NCBI GenBank assembly: GCA_002435755.1
Contig: DIYH01000038.1
Coordinates: 1 to 64,000, forward strand
Reading direction: 5' to 3'
DNA: 64,000 nt
DNA from: Flammeovirgaceae bacterium UBA6059
Lineage (GTDB): Bacteria; Bacteroidota; Bacteroidia; Cytophagales; Cyclobacteriaceae
Part shown: positions 30,502 to 38,867 of the stretch, piece after piece
Position numbering within the stretch: the first letter of the stretch is position 1
Layout of the letters: each line of letters begins with the position of its first letter
Notes under the pieces: generated by a model
The model's input: only the letters and a program-made list of their open reading frames with translations
Told to the model about the DNA's origin: nothing
The model's database searches: none
Program-made: the position numbers and the translations under genes

Positions 30502-33500
30502 GTGATAGACCCACTGATCTTGATAGGAACTGGAGTCTGCTTATTCATCTGTCTCCGGTGGATTAGAAAAGGGGACTTGCAGCGGTGGCATTCTTTTGCC
30601 TGGTCAGTTTGGTTCTCGGTAGGGTTGATGATGCACTGGGAGATCAAGTTCGCTCCGTTGTTTGCTTTGCTTATACCCCTTGCCGTACGGCTCACGACCA
30701 AATCCTGGTTTCAGCAGTCTATTAGTTGGTCAGGTGTGTTGTCAAGTGTATTGCTTACTGCTATTGTTGCCGCGATCTATCAATTCATACTACCGCAATG
30801 GTGGTTCCTGTTGGGTTATCTCATGATCGAGAGCGTCCCAACCTGGCGATTGATAAGATATAGTTTTGGGAGAAGAGGTATTAGCTGGATATCAAGTTCC
30901 GGTAGATCAGTCTTGTGGTTCAAGTGGTATTATTTTACTTCCCTGGCGTTCGTTTTAGTTACGGTAGCAATGCCTCTCACCGATGGTCAGCAATGGTCTG
31001 TATTGTCAATTCAAGCATTCTTCCTTTTGGTAAGCTTTAGTGCACTCATCAGGTTCTCAGGTAAGGAAGCTTTCGACCCCATCTTCCAAGCAGCAAAATA
31101 TCAGAAGTCCATTATGGATAAAGCTGATCAATTCAGGATACTAACTGCCCTGAGAGCTGAGATAACAAAAGCCAAGTACCATTTGAAAGCAGAGGCTTCA
31201 CTAGCAGGACTATCGCAGAAGGTAAATGCCAGTACCCATCAAGTAAGTCAGGTGATCAATGAGTCTGAGCACATGACCTTTTTCGAGTACCTGGCTTATC
31301 ACCGAGTGCAAGAGGCAAAAAAACTGCTGAAGTCTGAGTCATTTGGGCATTATAAAATAGAGCAGATCGCAGAGGAGGTAGGCTACCTTTCTAAGTCCAG
31401 CTTTAACACCAGTTTCAGAAAGATAACAGGCCTGACACCATCAGAATATAGAGATCGTAACGTTCGAGAAGCTAAACTCGAACGCCTAGAACAACGGGAA
31501 TTTCGCACGGATCATCAATCTGAGAGTACATTCGAGTATATCAAAAACTCGACGACCATGTTCTCAAATTTTATCAAAGTTTACCTTCGCAACCTTTCGA
31601 AAAACTGGCTTTTCAGCGTCATCAATATTTCTGGTTTATGCATAGGCTTCATTAGCGCTATCCTCATTTACTTGTATATCAGTCATGAACTTTCCTATGA
31701 CCGCTTTCACAATGGTTATGAGAATATCTATCGGATTACACTGCAGTCTGACAATCCTCAAACCCGCACACCACATCCGATGGCAGGACAATTGGTGGCT
31801 GACTTCCCTCAGGTAGAGAGTGCCGTAACACTCACTCCCCTATACGGACCTGGTCTTACGTTACAATCAATTTACCTGCGCAATCCGGAAAACAACATAT
31901 TGCTGAGAGTGCCGGATGGTTATGCTGCAGACACCAGTTTCTTTAGTGTATTTGATTTTGAACTTCTGGCTGGAAATCCAAAAACTGCTCTTGATGATGT
32001 AGGCTCTGTTGTGATTTCAGAGTCATTGGCTAAGCAGTTTTTTGGAGATGATGATCCTATGGGTAAGCGCGTCGAAGGGGCTGCAGATGGTGGGTTCGGC
32101 ATTGTGACAGGCGTGATGAAAGATGCTCCTTCCAACAGTCATTTTCATCCTCAGTTTATCATGTCTTACAATACACTAAGGTCGGATTCGGGAAACGATC
32201 TCTGGATGAGTTGGGGAGATCCAGGACACTTCAATTATATAAGGCTTAATGAAGATGCTAACGCTGGTGAGTTGGAATCGGTTATTCCAAAATGGGTTGA
32301 AGGCTATGGCGCTAACATGCCACGTGAATTGCTAGACGCTATCAGGAATAGTGACATTAGCTTTGGACTTCAGCCGATCGCAGACATTCACCTCAATTCG
32401 GACTTGAGGTGGGAACTTGAGCCGAACAGTAGTCATACTTACACTTACATACTCATGGGCGCTATGGTATTCATTTTGGTGATTATCACCGTCAATTTCA
32501 TCAATCTATATGCAGCCCGCTCTTATGAGCGAAGCAAAGAAGTGGGCATTAGGAAAACCTTAGGTGCTTCTACAAGCCAGCTCAACTTGCAGTTTGTCGG
32601 AGAGTCTTTCTTTACAGGGCTACTTGCTATGATGATCGCATTGGGAGCAGCGGCTATGCTACTACCTTATTTTAATGGCCTATCTGGGAAAAGCCTTCCG
32701 TGGCATTCATTGATCGCTTCAGATGTACTTGTAGGTGCTTTTGTGGCTATATTTTTCATTGGGACATTTGGAGGACTTCTTGCTTCCGGTAGTTTGAGTA
32801 GAGGTTCAGCTACGAACATATTGAAAGGGATGCTTAAAGGAGGCGATAGTAATCGAGCTAAACGATCTGTGCTACTCGGTCTGCAATTCGTAGTAAGTGC
32901 TATCATGATATTCGGGAGTGTGGTTATACTCGAACAGGTCAATTTCCTTGAAAACCGACCAATAGGTATTGGCGCTGACGAGCTTGTAATCATGGAATTG
33001 CATAGCGATGAGGAAGTACGTTCGTTAGAAGCTATCAAGGCCGAGATGCTTCAGCATCCGGGGATTGAGGCTGTTGGCGGGATATCTAACTTGCCGGGGG
33101 GGCAATTCAACCGTAATGACCTATTCATTGAAGACACTCCTGAGAACCGTGTTGCAGCATCTGAGCTATGGGTAGATTTTGATGCGCTTCAGGTTCTTGA
33201 CCTTTCACTTAAGAGCGGTCGTTGGTTCGATCCTTCAGTACAGTTGGATTCCATTGGTACCAATTTTATTATCAATGAATCGGCTTTTGATAGGCTATCG
33301 CTCAATAATACCGGGGAACTGATTTCCTGGGCAGCCGAGTCAGGTCCTGTAAAAGGGAGTGTCGTCGGGGTACTCAACGATTTCAACTACAAATCACTTC
33401 ATGAGCCGATCCGGCCATTGATTGTTATGGTCGGTCTGCGCTCCATCAATTATCTGCTTATCAGAATTAATGGGCAAAATGTACCTGAGACCCTGGACTG

Positions 33501-33981
33501 GATCGATAGGGTTCATGGTCAGTTCGACAGTGAGTTTGTAACTGACTATTGGTTTATGGACGACCAACTCAATCGACTGTATTCAGCAGAACGAAATGCA
33601 TTTAGTATTTTCAATTTGTTTGCTGGTATTGCTTCGTTCCTCGCTGCGATGGGTCTTTTAGGTACAGCTTATCTAACCATTACACAGCGCAAGAAGGAAA
33701 TCGGTATCAGAAAAGTACTTGGCGCTCGCCTGGATCAACTTTTGATACTTGAAAACAAGCCTTTCATTATAGTTGTATTTGGTGCGCTAGCAATAGGTTT
33801 ACCGATAGGTGTGTTAGCCATGGGCGAATGGCTTAGTGAGTTTGCATACCACATATCGATAGGTGCCGAACCATTCTTCTGGACTTCAGTCATTTTGATC
33901 CTGGTAGCGCTCACAAGTGTCAGTGTTGCTGTTTTAAGGACAGTATTGCAAAACCCTTCGGAGGCCCTTCGAACTGAGTAG
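30502..33981 (+). CDS. membrane AraC-type regulator fused to FtsX/MacB-like ABC permease
   Basis: Residues 1-190 of this 1159-residue chain carry about seven hydrophobic segments, as in membrane-bound AraC regulators of Bacteroidota. An AraC-type double HTH occupies about 230-322 (LAGLSQKVNASTHQVSQVIN; IEQIAEEVGYLSKSSFNTSFRKITGLTPSEYR). A linker leads to Met353, from which a complete permease runs: FIKVYLRNLSKNWLFSVINISGLCIGF, a MacB periplasmic domain, an FtsX domain near 640-760 (ARSYERSKEVGIRKTLGAS) and a second near 1045-1150 (ITQRKKEIGIRKVLGAR). The frame is open throughout. No ATPase gene is adjacent, so it must borrow one. ATG 31558 (Met353) could start a free permease. The first start is GTG. 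Confidence 0.85.
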   Translation: MIDPLILIGTGVCLFICLRWIRKGDLQRWHSFAWSVWFSVGLMMHWEIKFAPLFALLIPLAVRLTTKSWFQQSISWSGVLSSVLLTAIVAAIYQFILPQWWFLLGYLMIESVPTWRLIRYSFGRRGISWISSSGRSVLWFKWYYFTSLAFVLVTVAMPLTDGQQWSVLSIQAFFLLVSFSALIRFSGKEAFDPIFQAAKYQKSIMDKADQFRILTALRAEITKAKYHLKAEASLAGLSQKVNASTHQVSQVINESEHMTFFEYLAYHRVQEAKKLLKSESFGHYKIEQIAEEVGYLSKSSFNTSFRKITGLTPSEYRDRNVREAKLERLEQREFRTDHQSESTFEYIKNSTTMFSNFIKVYLRNLSKNWLFSVINISGLCIGFISAILIYLYISHELSYDRFHNGYENIYRITLQSDNPQTRTPHPMAGQLVADFPQVESAVTLTPLYGPGLTLQSIYLRNPENNILLRVPDGYAADTSFFSVFDFELLAGNPKTALDDVGSVVISESLAKQFFGDDDPMGKRVEGAADGGFGIVTGVMKDAPSNSHFHPQFIMSYNTLRSDSGNDLWMSWGDPGHFNYIRLNEDANAGELESVIPKWVEGYGANMPRELLDAIRNSDISFGLQPIADIHLNSDLRWELEPNSSHTYTYILMGAMVFILVIITVNFINLYAARSYERSKEVGIRKTLGASTSQLNLQFVGESFFTGLLAMMIALGAAAMLLPYFNGLSGKSLPWHSLIASDVLVGAFVAIFFIGTFGGLLASGSLSRGSATNILKGMLKGGDSNRAKRSVLLGLQFVVSAIMIFGSVVILEQVNFLENRPIGIGADELVIMELHSDEEVRSLEAIKAEMLQHPGIEAVGGISNLPGGQFNRNDLFIEDTPENRVAASELWVDFDALQVLDLSLKSGRWFDPSVQLDSIGTNFIINESAFDRLSLNNTGELISWAAESGPVKGSVVGVLNDFNYKSLHEPIRPLIVMVGLRSINYLLIRINGQNVPETLDWIDRVHGQFDSEFVTDYWFMDDQLNRLYSAERNAFSIFNLFAGIASFLAAMGLLGTAYLTITQRKKEIGIRKVLGARLDQLLILENKPFIIVVFGALAIGLPIGVLAMGEWLSEFAYHISIGAEPFFWTSVILILVALTSVSVAVLRTVLQNPSEALRTE

Positions 33982-34036
33982 TTTCCGAGCTAATCCTGAG
34001 TCAATTGAGATGCTTCTTCAAAGTATCCCAATTGGC

Positions 34037-34044
34037 TATCTTTG
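34037..34044 (+). promoter_or_regulatory. -7 promoter box of the Wzi gene
   Basis: TATCTTTG followed by CGG, a perfect match to TAnnTTTG, 18 bases before the GTG at 34062. It lies inside the longer reading frame that begins at TTG 34005 and so argues for the shorter start. Confidence 0.5.
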
Positions 34045-34061
34045 CGGAAAATAGAAGGGTA

Positions 34062-35609
34062 GTGCGGAGAATTCTTGTGTACTTGTTGTTGACTATGGCT
34101 CCAGTGGCTGTATGGGGCCAATCTTTGTTTGATTCAACAACTGTTGATTTATCTTTTTATACTTCTGTTGCGAGTGATTATCAGCCCTTCTGGTTTGGGG
34201 CTAACAGAGATGGTATCATTGCAGAAAACAAGCAAAACCTCGTTGGAGCAATTGAGGTATATGTACCTTATCAGCTCAATAAAAATTGGCGTTTAGAAAC
34301 TGGGGCACAATTGCTAATGCGCAATAGTCGATCTGACGCTTATGTACATGACAGCAGTTTCGGGCTAATTCCCAATCAATACTACGCTAGTGTCGTGTAT
34401 CGTAGCTTATCGCTGAGTGTTGGTGCTTCCAGAGATCGTCATTCTATAGTTTACAGCGAGCTATCGACGGGGGATTGGGGAGTGTCAAGAAATGCTCGTC
34501 CTATACCTAAAGTATCCGTTGGTTTTGAAGATTATGTTGATGTACCTTTTACTAAGGGTTGGGTGAAGGTAAAGGGAGCCTATGCACATGGGTGGATGGA
34601 GGAAGACCGGTTTGTTTCGAGCCCTTTGCTTCATGAGAAATATTTACACATCAAAATCTTTGAACCCTGGATTGTCAATTTTGAGTTTGGTCTTACCCAT
34701 TACGCATTATTTGGAGGCGAGCGAAACGGCGTTAAGACATCTATTTCCGGATCGGACTACTGGAACATCATCACCGGAAATGAAGCTCCGGGTGCCGGAT
34801 CAGGCAATTTTGTTCCTGGCAGTCATCTGGGAACACTAGATCTGGCAATGAATTTTTCCTTTGATGGTCGTGATTTCAAAGTATTTGTGCAGAAACCTTG
34901 GGAAGACTCACAGCAGATTGGTTTTCAAAAGTTTTTCGAAAAATACTGGGACAATCAAGACCACCTGATCGGACTTCATATCAACAATCCTATAAAGAAG
35001 TCCTGGCTTCACAACCTTGTGATCGAGTACATACACTCTAAGCTACAAACAGGCCCTGGTCTTTCTGATGTCCCCGGCGGAGGCAACCCCGCTGAGCTAG
35101 ATCCCGATGGCACGATCTATAATCAGGGCTACCCCTATTTTCAGCGTGAAAACTACTACAACAACTGGTATTATGGTTCGGGATGGACACATTATGGCCG
35201 GACCATTGGTTCACCACTTTTTTTGACATCTCCACGCATACGGGATATCTATGGTGATGTAGATTTTGGACTAGATTATGAACGCACTTTTGTGTTTAAC
35301 AATAGAGTAGAGGGTATCCACCTAGGAGCTAGTGGTCAGATTTCTGATAAGCTTAACTACGAAGCGAGGTTTACCTACACACGCAACTTTGGCAACTACT
35401 ACAGCCAATATGGACGATTTTGGGAGCGCTTAGGTGAGCCTTTTCACTTTGAAGATGGTCGCACGCACTACTACGTCATGGCTACAGCCAATTATAAGGT
35501 TAACTCTCGAATCATTACGCAGATGTCCCTTGGCTATGATTTTGGTGAGCAAAACAACAGCTTTGGTCTACTCGGGCGTCTATCTTATCGTATCAGGGGC
35601 ACTTACTGA
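34062..35609 (+). CDS. capsule assembly Wzi-family outer-membrane protein
   Basis: This 515-residue protein has a signal peptide (VRRILVYLLLTMAPVAVWGQ). The body is an outer-membrane beta-barrel of the Wzi family: YTSVASDYQPFWFGANRDGI, GASRDRHSIVYSELSTGDWGVSRNARPIPKVSVG, and a C-terminal strand ending in RLSYRIRGTY. In enteric bacteria Wzi binds capsule at the surface; in Bacteroidota, members lie near exopolysaccharide genes, and Wza/Wzc-like genes follow here at 38-41 kb. GTG 34062 is chosen because it starts just before the signal peptide and after the promoter box; TTG 34005 would add 19 residues. Tail overlap of 7 bases with hflX. Confidence 0.85.
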   Translation: MRRILVYLLLTMAPVAVWGQSLFDSTTVDLSFYTSVASDYQPFWFGANRDGIIAENKQNLVGAIEVYVPYQLNKNWRLETGAQLLMRNSRSDAYVHDSSFGLIPNQYYASVVYRSLSLSVGASRDRHSIVYSELSTGDWGVSRNARPIPKVSVGFEDYVDVPFTKGWVKVKGAYAHGWMEEDRFVSSPLLHEKYLHIKIFEPWIVNFEFGLTHYALFGGERNGVKTSISGSDYWNIITGNEAPGAGSGNFVPGSHLGTLDLAMNFSFDGRDFKVFVQKPWEDSQQIGFQKFFEKYWDNQDHLIGLHINNPIKKSWLHNLVIEYIHSKLQTGPGLSDVPGGGNPAELDPDGTIYNQGYPYFQRENYYNNWYYGSGWTHYGRTIGSPLFLTSPRIRDIYGDVDFGLDYERTFVFNNRVEGIHLGASGQISDKLNYEARFTYTRNFGNYYSQYGRFWERLGEPFHFEDGRTHYYVMATANYKVNSRIITQMSLGYDFGEQNNSFGLLGRLSYRIRGTY

Positions 35610-36784
35610 CTATCAGAATACTCCCAGTATTTATATTCCCCATTAAGGAAGTTAGGATAGATCATTAGGTGGCGTTCTTTCACCTTTTCGTAAACCAACT
35701 CCTTGAGTCCATCGATGTTGATCTTTTTAACAGCTGAAATAAATATGGAAGGCTCATCGCTGGATGATTGTCTGTTTTCAAGCTCCTCTAGTTCTTGAGC
35801 AGATAGATTATCAATCTTGTTGTAAACCGTGATAATCTTTTTGTCCGAGACCTTTAATTCCGATAAGGTATGGTTCACCACTTCCATGTGTTCTTCAAAT
35901 CCCGGATGAGAAGCATCCACTAAATGCAAGAGTATATCTGCCTCTCGCACCTCATCGAGTGTTGATTTGAAAGATTCGATCAGGTTATGAGGGAGTTTAC
36001 GAATGAACCCTACTGTGTCACTTAGCAGAAATGGAATGGTATTGATCACAACTTTGCGCACTGTAGAGTCTACTGTTGCAAACAGTTCATCCTTGGCATA
36101 GATATTCTCTTTACTCAGCAAATTCATCAAAGTAGACTTGCCCACATTAGTATATCCAACCAATGCTACTCTGGCTACATTAGCTCGCGATTTTCGCCTG
36201 GTAATTCCCTGTCGGTCAATTTTTTCTAGCTTCTTCTCCAGGAGGCTTATCTGATTGCGGATAATTCTGCGGTCGGTCTCGATCTCCTTCTCACCCGCAC
36301 CACCACGTGTGGAGGTGCCACCTCTTTGTCGCTCCAGGTGAGTCCACATTCTGGTAAGTCTTGGCATAAGGTATTGATATCGCGCTAACTCCACTTGGGT
36401 TTTGGCCTGTGAGGTTTGGGCACGCTTAAGGAAGATGTCAAGGATGAGTAAGCTCCTATCATAAATCTTTACCTTAAGTATCTTTTCAAGGTTTCTCAGC
36501 TGTGAAGGAGTGAGGTCGTCATCGAAAATGACAATATCAGTGTCATTTGTTTTAACAAAAGCATCGATTTCTTCTAGTTTACCCTTGCCTATGAAAGTTC
36601 GGGTATCAGGTTTATCCAACTTTTGGGTAAATGATGTTTGGGTTTCTATGCCCAACGTGGTAGCCAGAAACTCAAGCTCATCGAGATATTCCTGCATTGT
36701 ATGATCTGACTGCCGTTGACCCACCAAGGCAACCAATATCGCATACTCTTTGACAGGCGCGGTTGAGATTATCTTTTCAATCAT
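35603..36784 (-). CDS. hflX: GTPase HflX
   Basis: This 393-residue ribosome-associated GTPase rescues stalled or heat-damaged ribosomes. The N-terminal HflX domain (about 1-190) includes DTRTFIGKGKLEEI and FDDDLTPSQLRNLEKILKVKIYDRSLLILDIF; the coiled segment and GGxGTRGGxGEKEIETDRR follow. The G domain (from about 205) shows G1 GYTNVGKST, G3 DTVGFIRKLP and G4 NKID. It is complete and of normal length, and sits between Wzi and GT4 genes on the opposite strand, apparently unrelated to them. Confidence 0.96.
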   Translation of the reverse strand: MIEKIISTAPVKEYAILVALVGQRQSDHTMQEYLDELEFLATTLGIETQTSFTQKLDKPDTRTFIGKGKLEEIDAFVKTNDTDIVIFDDDLTPSQLRNLEKILKVKIYDRSLLILDIFLKRAQTSQAKTQVELARYQYLMPRLTRMWTHLERQRGGTSTRGGAGEKEIETDRRIIRNQISLLEKKLEKIDRQGITRRKSRANVARVALVGYTNVGKSTLMNLLSKENIYAKDELFATVDSTVRKVVINTIPFLLSDTVGFIRKLPHNLIESFKSTLDEVREADILLHLVDASHPGFEEHMEVVNHTLSELKVSDKKIITVYNKIDNLSAQELEELENRQSSSDEPSIFISAVKKINIDGLKELVYEKVKERHLMIYPNFLNGEYKYWEYSDSQ

Positions 36785-36856
36785 ATAATATCAATCGAAC
36801 TTTGATGCCACAAAGTTCAGTATTATCATTGATTATATGCAATCTCCTTCCCTTCC

Positions 36857-37966
36857 ATGCGCATTGCCATAGTTATTAATACGTCATGGAACATCTACAA
36901 TTTTCGGCGTGGTTTAGTCGAATCGCTCACGGAAGACGGTCATGAGCTTCTACTTATTGCACCATATGATGAGTATTCTGAAAGAATAAAGTCTTGGGGT
37001 ACTTACATCCCATTGATTATGGACAATACTGGTACTAATCCGGTCAAAGATGGACTGCTGTGGCTGGCACTTAGGAGGATTTATGCCAGAGAGCGACCTA
37101 ATATAGCTTTACATTTCACCATTAAGCCAAACATCTATGGGACGCTGGCTGCCAGAAGCCTTGGTATACCGTCCATTAATAATGTTAGTGGTTTGGGGAC
37201 TATTTTTGTCAATGAGAACCTTACTTCGAGAATTGGTAGGGTGCTTTACAGATTTGCCTTTAGCAAGGAATGTCATGTTTTATTTCAAAATGTCGATGAT
37301 CAGAATGATTTTAATGAGGTGGTGTCGTATCGTTCACAAAATTCACTGGTGCCTGGGTCAGGTATTGATTTGGAACGTTTTCAATACTTCGAACCTCCCG
37401 AAAATGATATCCCCCGGTTTTTGATGGTAGCTCGGTTGCTGAAAGACAAAGGGGTTACCGAATTTTTGGAGGCGGCAGAACAAATGAACAACGACAGCAA
37501 GAAGGCAGAGTTTGTACTGGCAGGAGAGCTCGACGAGAGTCATGTCAGAGGCATCAGCAAAGACCAACTCGAGAAATACATATCAACAAGATCATTGACC
37601 TATTTGGGTCATGTGGACAATGTACAGGAAGAGATGAAAAAAGCTGACTGGGTAGTCTTGCCCAGTTACCGGGAAGGAACACCACGTACGCTTTTAGAGG
37701 CTGCCGCACTGGGAAGGCCGTTGATAACCTCCGATGTGCCAGGATGTAGGGAGGTGGTGACCCATAAGGCCAATGGATTCCTTTGTCCACCCCGGGATGT
37801 TACAGGTCTTGTTAAAACAATGGAAATGGCTATTGAAATGAAACAAGCTGAAGTAAAGCAAATGGGTGAAAAAAGCAGGGAGATTGCAATGAATAGGTTT
37901 GATCAAAAGATCGTTATTGGTCACTACAAATCTTTAATCGTGGAATTGACCGAAAGACCAGTATAA
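36857..37966 (+). CDS. glycosyltransferase family 4 protein (PglA-like)
   Basis: This protein (369 residues) is a GT-B retaining glycosyltransferase. N-terminal: INTSWNIYNFRRGLVESLTEDGHELLLIAPYD; then HFTIKPNIYGTLAARSLGIPSINNVSGLG, characteristic of the PglA/WbaZ-like subgroup that adds a sugar to undecaprenyl-diphosphate-linked acceptors. The C-terminal donor domain holds PSYREGTPRTLLEAAALGRPLITSDVPGCREVV with the conserved E-x7-E type motif. It likely acts on the cytoplasmic face of the membrane in exopolysaccharide or glycan assembly, consistent with the Wza/Wzc-like genes immediately downstream. Confidence 0.9.
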   Translation: MRIAIVINTSWNIYNFRRGLVESLTEDGHELLLIAPYDEYSERIKSWGTYIPLIMDNTGTNPVKDGLLWLALRRIYARERPNIALHFTIKPNIYGTLAARSLGIPSINNVSGLGTIFVNENLTSRIGRVLYRFAFSKECHVLFQNVDDQNDFNEVVSYRSQNSLVPGSGIDLERFQYFEPPENDIPRFLMVARLLKDKGVTEFLEAAEQMNNDSKKAEFVLAGELDESHVRGISKDQLEKYISTRSLTYLGHVDNVQEEMKKADWVVLPSYREGTPRTLLEAAALGRPLITSDVPGCREVVTHKANGFLCPPRDVTGLVKTMEMAIEMKQAEVKQMGEKSREIAMNRFDQKIVIGHYKSLIVELTERPV

Positions 37967-38050
37967 CACCGGTTTATGCTCTGCCAAAAGGATAGAAAAC
38001 TTTGATTAATTTCATATTTTGGTGATTTTTAGTGCTATTGAATATTGCGC

Positions 38051-38857
38051 ATGAAGATTTTGAAGGGAATAGTGCTTTTCGGAGTACTGCTTGTGATGGC
38101 CTCCTCCTGTAAAATGTATTACCAAGACATCCTTTTCAAACTAGATGAAGACTTCACTGAGGAGGATCTCAATGAAAGAATCTTTTTGATTGAACGCAAT
38201 TATGTCATCAAACCAAATGACGTACTCTTTTTAGATGTATTCACAAATGATGGGGAACGCATAATTGATCCAAATTTTGAATTGGGAGGTTTCCAGAATC
38301 AGCAGATGATGAATCAAAACCAAAACTTTGGGCAGAATCAAAATTTGCAAAACATAAACAATTACCTGGTTCAAAGCAATGGTGAGATGAAGGTTCCGGT
38401 TATTGGTATTACCAATGTGGCTGGTAAGACTCTATTAGAAGCTGAACTACAACTTCAAGGTCTTTTTAATGAATTCTACAAAGACAGTTATGTAAGGCTA
38501 AGTTTTCAAAATAACCGTGTCTTCGTTCTTGGAGCAAATGGGGGGCAGGTAATTCCTATCCAAAATGAGAACACCTCGTTGCTGGAGGTGCTTACATTAT
38601 ACGGAGGATTCGATTTAGGATCTAAAGCAAACAACATCAAGGTTATCAGAGGAGATTTCACCAACCCTCAAGTATTCGAAGTTGATTTGACCACAGTTTC
38701 GGGTATGAAGATGTCAATCGTATCTGTTAATCCGGGAGATGTGATCTATGTTGAACCCTGGAGAAGGCCGCTTTACGAGTCCATTAGAGATATTAGTCCA
38801 ATTTTAAGTCTGGTTTCAAGTGTTATTGCACTGGCTTTTGTTTTTACAAGCTTATAG
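38051..38857 (+). CDS. Wza-like polysaccharide export lipoprotein
   Basis: This 268-residue protein has a lipoprotein signal (GVLLVMASSC) then a Poly_export domain (YVIKPNDVLFLDVFTNDG ... GEMKVPVIGITNVAGKTLLEAELQLQGLFNEFYKDSYVRLSF) and an SLBB-like part (NNRVFVLGANGGQVIPIQNENTSLLEVLTLYGGF). A Gln/Asn-rich insert (QNQQMMNQNQNFGQNQN) interrupts the export domain. A C-terminal hydrophobic segment (SVIALAFVFTSL) spans the membrane. It would form the outer-membrane export channel with the kinase encoded next (10-base gap). ATG 38051 is preferred over TTG 38045. Confidence 0.9.
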   Translation: MKILKGIVLFGVLLVMASSCKMYYQDILFKLDEDFTEEDLNERIFLIERNYVIKPNDVLFLDVFTNDGERIIDPNFELGGFQNQQMMNQNQNFGQNQNLQNINNYLVQSNGEMKVPVIGITNVAGKTLLEAELQLQGLFNEFYKDSYVRLSFQNNRVFVLGANGGQVIPIQNENTSLLEVLTLYGGFDLGSKANNIKVIRGDFTNPQVFEVDLTTVSGMKMSIVSVNPGDVIYVEPWRRPLYESIRDISPILSLVSSVIALAFVFTSL

Positions 38858-38867
38858 TTAGGGAGAG

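Noticed and set aside
30502..33981. Regulator-permease gene as two genes merged by an error
   Set aside because: The frame is open across the linker with no homopolymer run at the join and plausible coding sequence; kept as a fusion, though the internal ATG at 31558 is noted.
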